Assembly (NCBI GenBank): GCA_002498185.1
Contig: DAGO01000071.1
Coordinates: forward strand, 1 to 8,348
Length of the DNA stretch: 8,348 nucleotides
Reading direction: 5' to 3'
From: Euryarchaeota archaeon UBA10
GTDB taxonomy: Archaea; Thermoplasmatota; Poseidoniia; Poseidoniales; Poseidoniaceae
Below, piece after piece: positions 6,154-8,348 of the stretch. The notes under the pieces are model-generated. The model was not told the DNA's origin, made no database searches, and saw nothing but the letters and a program-made list of their open reading frames with translations. Position 1 is the stretch's first letter; every line of letters starts with the position of its first letter. The position numbers and the translations under genes were made by a program.

Positions 6154-7101
6154 ATGGCCAAGCCAGTTCTAGTTACCGGATTTGAGCCGTTCGGGAATCA
6201 TTCAGTGAACATTTCAGGCGAAATTGCCAGAGAATTGGATGGTCATGAAATACGTGGCCATAACATTCAATCGCATGTTTTGTCAGTTGATTATGAGGGT
6301 TCAATGCTCACTTCTCAACTGCTAGATGAATCGAGTTTTGCAGCAATCATCCATTTGGGGCTCGCAGAGAATGCCCCATTCCCACGTATTGAAATCAGGG
6401 CCAAAGATATTCTTGATTTCAGGATTCCAGATAATTCTGGTCGCCAAGTTAGAGAGACACATATTAGCGGTAAAGGGGATTTGTTTTCGACAATTAAACC
6501 CGTAGATTGGGATATTGACACCATGATTGATTCACCAGTCGTCAGTGATGATGCAGGAGAATATCTCTGCAATGAGACGCTTTACCGTACATTAATGAAA
6601 ATCGATGACAATACTCCATGTTTCTTCTTGCATTTACCCTTACAACAAAGTGATGCAAAAGGTTTGGTTTTGCAATGCATTGACAGGATGTTGAGGCCTC
6701 CATGTATAGATGTGGGCGCAGGAGCGATTATTCATGATGGTAAATTCCTGGCTGCAAGACGTGCTCCAAGCGAAAAACACGCAGGTTGGTGGGAATTCCC
6801 TGGCGGTAAATTTGAGGAAGGCGAAGGAGCTTCAGAATGCTTAGTTCGCGAAATACGTGAAGAGTTAGAGTTGGATATTTCTACAGGTGAACCAATAGGA
6901 GAATGGATTTTCGACCACGGTGATGTTGTCGTTAGATTACATGTAATGGAATGCTTCGTAAATGGAGGCACAATGAAACTGCATGTCCACGATAGAGTGC
7001 AGTGGTGCGATGGACCGGATGAGGTTGATTGGCTAGGTCCGGACCGTGATATCGCTGCTGCCATCAGTGCCAGGTTACAGCTTCACCGTCAGCATCCATA
7101 G
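6154..7101 (+). CDS. Fused pyroglutamyl peptidase I (C15) - MutT-like Nudix hydrolase
   Basis: 315 residues from ATG 6154. Residues 1 to about 178 match pyrrolidone-carboxylate peptidase, which removes N-terminal pyroglutamate from peptides in the cytoplasm. It has the N-terminal V-T-G-F-E-P-F-G, the R-I-P-D-N motif, and a full catalytic set: E80 in R-I-E-I-R, C139 in A-G-E-Y-L-C-N-E, H160 in F-L-H-L-P. These positions agree with E81/C144/H168 of the Bacillus enzyme, which also supports this start. Residues about 182-315 form a Nudix domain close to MutT (8-oxo-dGTP diphosphatase): W-W-E-F-P-G-G-K precedes a Nudix box at residues 218-240 with all acidic ligands, but Glu replaces the usual Gly at position 239. 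The C15 family is normally a single domain of about 200-215 residues, so this is a true in-frame fusion. An internal ATG at 6688 could allow separate production of the Nudix part. The last 38 bases overlap the convergent UPF0201 gene. The Nudix substrate is not known. Confidence 0.9.
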   Translation: MAKPVLVTGFEPFGNHSVNISGEIARELDGHEIRGHNIQSHVLSVDYEGSMLTSQLLDESSFAAIIHLGLAENAPFPRIEIRAKDILDFRIPDNSGRQVRETHISGKGDLFSTIKPVDWDIDTMIDSPVVSDDAGEYLCNETLYRTLMKIDDNTPCFFLHLPLQQSDAKGLVLQCIDRMLRPPCIDVGAGAIIHDGKFLAARRAPSEKHAGWWEFPGGKFEEGEGASECLVREIREELELDISTGEPIGEWIFDHGDVVVRLHVMECFVNGGTMKLHVHDRVQWCDGPDEVDWLGPDRDIAAAISARLQLHRQHP

Positions 7102-7570
7102 TAAATTCATCACCAATTCTCCGAGGGATGTTCTCCCTTCCACTATGCCATGTAGCAGCTTCTAACCAATCACCGAGATTTTCTCCGCCGATTTCGATTG
7201 TTATCACTCCGCCTAGAGGATTATCGTCTGGGAGAGGAAAGGCCACTTTTCCGGCCATTGCTGCTTGCCTTGAAATGTGAAATATAGTTCCACTAGCATC
7301 TAAATTTGCTGACATAAAATCGAGTGATGTATCCAATATGGATTGTTTGTGAATTGCGTCCAAAAATGTCGAGAGACTTACTCCTTCTGCAGCAAGAACA
7401 TCTTCTTGGTCAGAGGGAAAAGCTGGCTCATCTGGCAGTCCACAAGTAAAGCCAGGAAATAATTTCAACAATGCATCCAACACAATACTTGGACTATCAG
7501 CGCCGGTTAATTTTGTGGAAACAAGAACCGAATATCCTTCATCGATTGCTGTTAACCTCAGTCTCGGCAT
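7064..7570 (-). CDS. UPF0201 / COG1325 archaeal protein with predicted RNA-binding fold
   Basis: 168 residues from ATG at 7568-7570. The central and C-terminal part carries the family pattern: A-L-L-K-L-F-P near the start, then F-L-D-A-I-H-K-Q-S-I-L-D-T, G-T-I-F-H-I-S-R-Q-A-A-M-A-G-K-V-A-F and N-P-L-G-G-V-I-T-I-E-I, ending with D-W-L near the family's usual end. Members are archaeal and annotated as RNA-binding-domain proteins (once suggested to be exosome-related) on structural grounds; no biochemical function is settled. Here the protein has about 13 extra residues at the N-terminus and about 25 after the usual end (H-S-G-R-E-N to T-W-H), making it longer than the typical 130-150. That C-terminal tail is partly encoded opposite the Nudix gene's 3' end. 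No clear Shine-Dalgarno site is visible upstream. Confidence 0.85.
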   Translation of the reverse strand: MPRLRLTAIDEGYSVLVSTKLTGADSPSIVLDALLKLFPGFTCGLPDEPAFPSDQEDVLAAEGVSLSTFLDAIHKQSILDTSLDFMSANLDASGTIFHISRQAAMAGKVAFPLPDDNPLGGVITIEIGGENLGDWLEAATWHSGRENIPRRIGDEFTMDADGEAVTWH

Positions 7571-7644
7571 GGTGTGCCCATAACGGCATAGTCAATGAAG
7601 TTGACAGGCCAACCTTGACATTTAGAAGCATTACAGGGCTAGAT
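7571..7644. promoter_or_regulatory. Divergent intergenic gap between UPF0201 and glycosyltransferase genes
   Basis: This 74-base gap should carry the promoters of both flanking genes. The only A/T-rich core is TTTAGAA at 7621-7627 (TTCTAAA on the minus strand), at a distance compatible with a TATA element for the leftward gene and too close to the rightward start; it is a weak match. No terminator or other element was seen. Confidence 0.3.
7635..7638 (+). promoter_or_regulatory. Possible Shine-Dalgarno site AGGG
   Basis: AGGG lies 6 bases before ATG 7645, which begins a family-typical M-E-V-R-V-C-A-V-I-P-V-L-N-E strand. There is no other in-frame ATG or GTG between the neighbouring gene's start and this codon, so this start is well supported. 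Confidence 0.45.
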
Positions 7645-8348
7645 ATGGAAGTACGGGTATGTGCAGTTATACCCGTGTTAAACGAAGAGAAATTCATTGC
7701 TAGGTGCATAGAGAGTTTACTGGCTCAAACAATGCCCGTCGATATCCTTGTAATGGAGGGTGGCTCTGATGATAACACCAAGAAAATATTAGCAGGATTT
7801 GGTGACTCAATCAAAGTAATCGACAACCCGGGCAAGCGAGTTTCGAATGCCAGAAACCTTGCTTTAGAACATATTGGAGATGACATTACGCACTGTTTGG
7901 AAATCATCGGTCACTCATGGGTAGACAAAGACCATGTTGCGAAGAGGGTGAATGACCTCATTGACCTAGAGTCGAGTTTAGGAATAAGAGTCGGTGCAAT
8001 AGGTTGCCTAACCAAGTCTGGTTCCACACCTGGAATTGTTTCAAATTGGATTGAGGGTGCATTATCTTCACCAATCGGTTCTGGTGGAGGTCAATTCAAA
8101 CAATTCACCGGTCGTCACGAAACTAAAGTTCCTGCTTTCTGTTTGCATAATGTTGAGGCTCTTAGGTCAGTGGGAGGATGGGATAACAGGTTCATCACCA
8201 GCCAAGATAGTGATCTCTCAATGCGTTTATTGAGAAATGGTTGGAGTTTGTGGCGTTCAGACGTTTCATGTGTTTACATGCATAAGAGGTCAACTATCGG
8301 TAAATGGTGGAAAATGTGTCATCGTTATGGTTTTTGGAGAACAAAGGT
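7645..8348 (+). CDS. Family 2 glycosyltransferase (GT-A fold), 3' end outside window
   Basis: 234 codons are visible before the window edge. The N-terminus has the GT2 nucleotide-binding strand V-I-P-V-L-N-E-E and C-I-E-S-L-L-A-Q-T, then V-M-E-G-G-S-D-D-N-T where most relatives have V-D-G-G-S-T-D-G-T, and N-P-G-K-R-V-S-N-A-R-N. The second half has S-S-P-I-G-S-G-G-G-Q-F, a G-G-W-D-N-R-F motif, S-Q-D-S-D-L-S-M-R (acceptor-site acid, about 187-190) and Y-G-F-W-R. These place it among exopolysaccharide-type GT2 enzymes that transfer sugars from nucleotide- or dolichyl-linked donors to growing glycans. The usual metal-binding D-x-D/D-G-H site is represented by E-I-I-G-H (residues 86-90), lacking the Asp. 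No membrane helix is visible in this part. It may act in surface glycan or glycoprotein assembly; donor and acceptor are unknown. Confidence 0.9.
   Translation, partial: MEVRVCAVIPVLNEEKFIARCIESLLAQTMPVDILVMEGGSDDNTKKILAGFGDSIKVIDNPGKRVSNARNLALEHIGDDITHCLEIIGHSWVDKDHVAKRVNDLIDLESSLGIRVGAIGCLTKSGSTPGIVSNWIEGALSSPIGSGGGQFKQFTGRHETKVPAFCLHNVEALRSVGGWDNRFITSQDSDLSMRLLRNGWSLWRSDVSCVYMHKRSTIGKWWKMCHRYGFWRTK

Noticed and set aside
6732..7064. 110-codon minus-strand open frame opposite the Nudix domain
   Set aside because: Shadow of the Nudix coding sequence; Ser/Pro-rich with no domain.
7619..7628. TTTAGAA as a TATA box for the glycosyltransferase gene
   Set aside because: It is only 18-24 bases before the ATG, too close for a promoter whose transcript starts at or before the start codon, and it is a poor match to the archaeal consensus. 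It could serve the minus-strand gene but remains unproven.
1..8348. CRISPR array, tRNA or rRNA gene, insertion sequence, integrase, toxin-antitoxin or defence genes
   Set aside because: I looked on both strands and saw no spaced direct repeats, no tRNA-like cloverleaf, no transposase or recombinase motifs and no toxin-antitoxin or nuclease signatures.

Overview
The window looks like part of a compact genome of a marine planktonic archaeon, most likely of the Marine Group II (Poseidoniales/Thermoplasmatota) type. The evidence is: (i) an UPF0201/COG1325 protein, a family confined to Archaea; (ii) a very large secreted, Asp/Asn/Ser/Thr-rich surface protein with a single C-terminal membrane anchor and a short cytoplasmic tail ending in a W-T-M-E-Q-W-type motif, which I remember from this group; (iii) short Shine-Dalgarno sites (GGAGG, AGGTGA), tight gene spacing and overlapping convergent gene ends. 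Base composition looks like the mid-40s % GC by eye (not counted). The taxonomic call is inference, since no rRNA gene is present.

Layout. (1) Positions 1-5755, + strand: three tightly spaced genes that look like one operon. They are the 3' part of a giant cell-surface protein (5' end outside the window), a 140-residue all-helical cytoplasmic protein of unknown function, and a lipoprotein carrying a metzincin-like zinc-protease motif (HEAGH, then a Met-turn). (2) 5740-6078, - strand: a small two-helix membrane protein whose 3' end overlaps the protease gene by 16 bases. (3) 6154-7101, + strand: a single reading frame fusing a complete-looking pyroglutamyl peptidase I domain (E80/C139/H160 all present) to a MutT-like Nudix domain. 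(4) 7064-7570, - strand: the UPF0201 RNA-binding-fold protein, overlapping the fusion gene by 38 bases tail to tail. (5) 7645 to the right edge, + strand: the 5' part of a family 2 glycosyltransferase.

How the genes may work together. The first three genes suggest a cell-envelope unit: a long adhesin-like or substrate-binding surface protein co-expressed with an exported, lipid-anchored protease. The remaining genes look like independent housekeeping or accessory genes separated by two ~75-base divergent intergenic gaps. No RNA genes, CRISPR array, insertion sequence, integrase or convincing terminator was seen. There is no gene-free stretch longer than 75 bases. I found no clear new defence or mobile system; the most unusual item is the peptidase-Nudix fusion.
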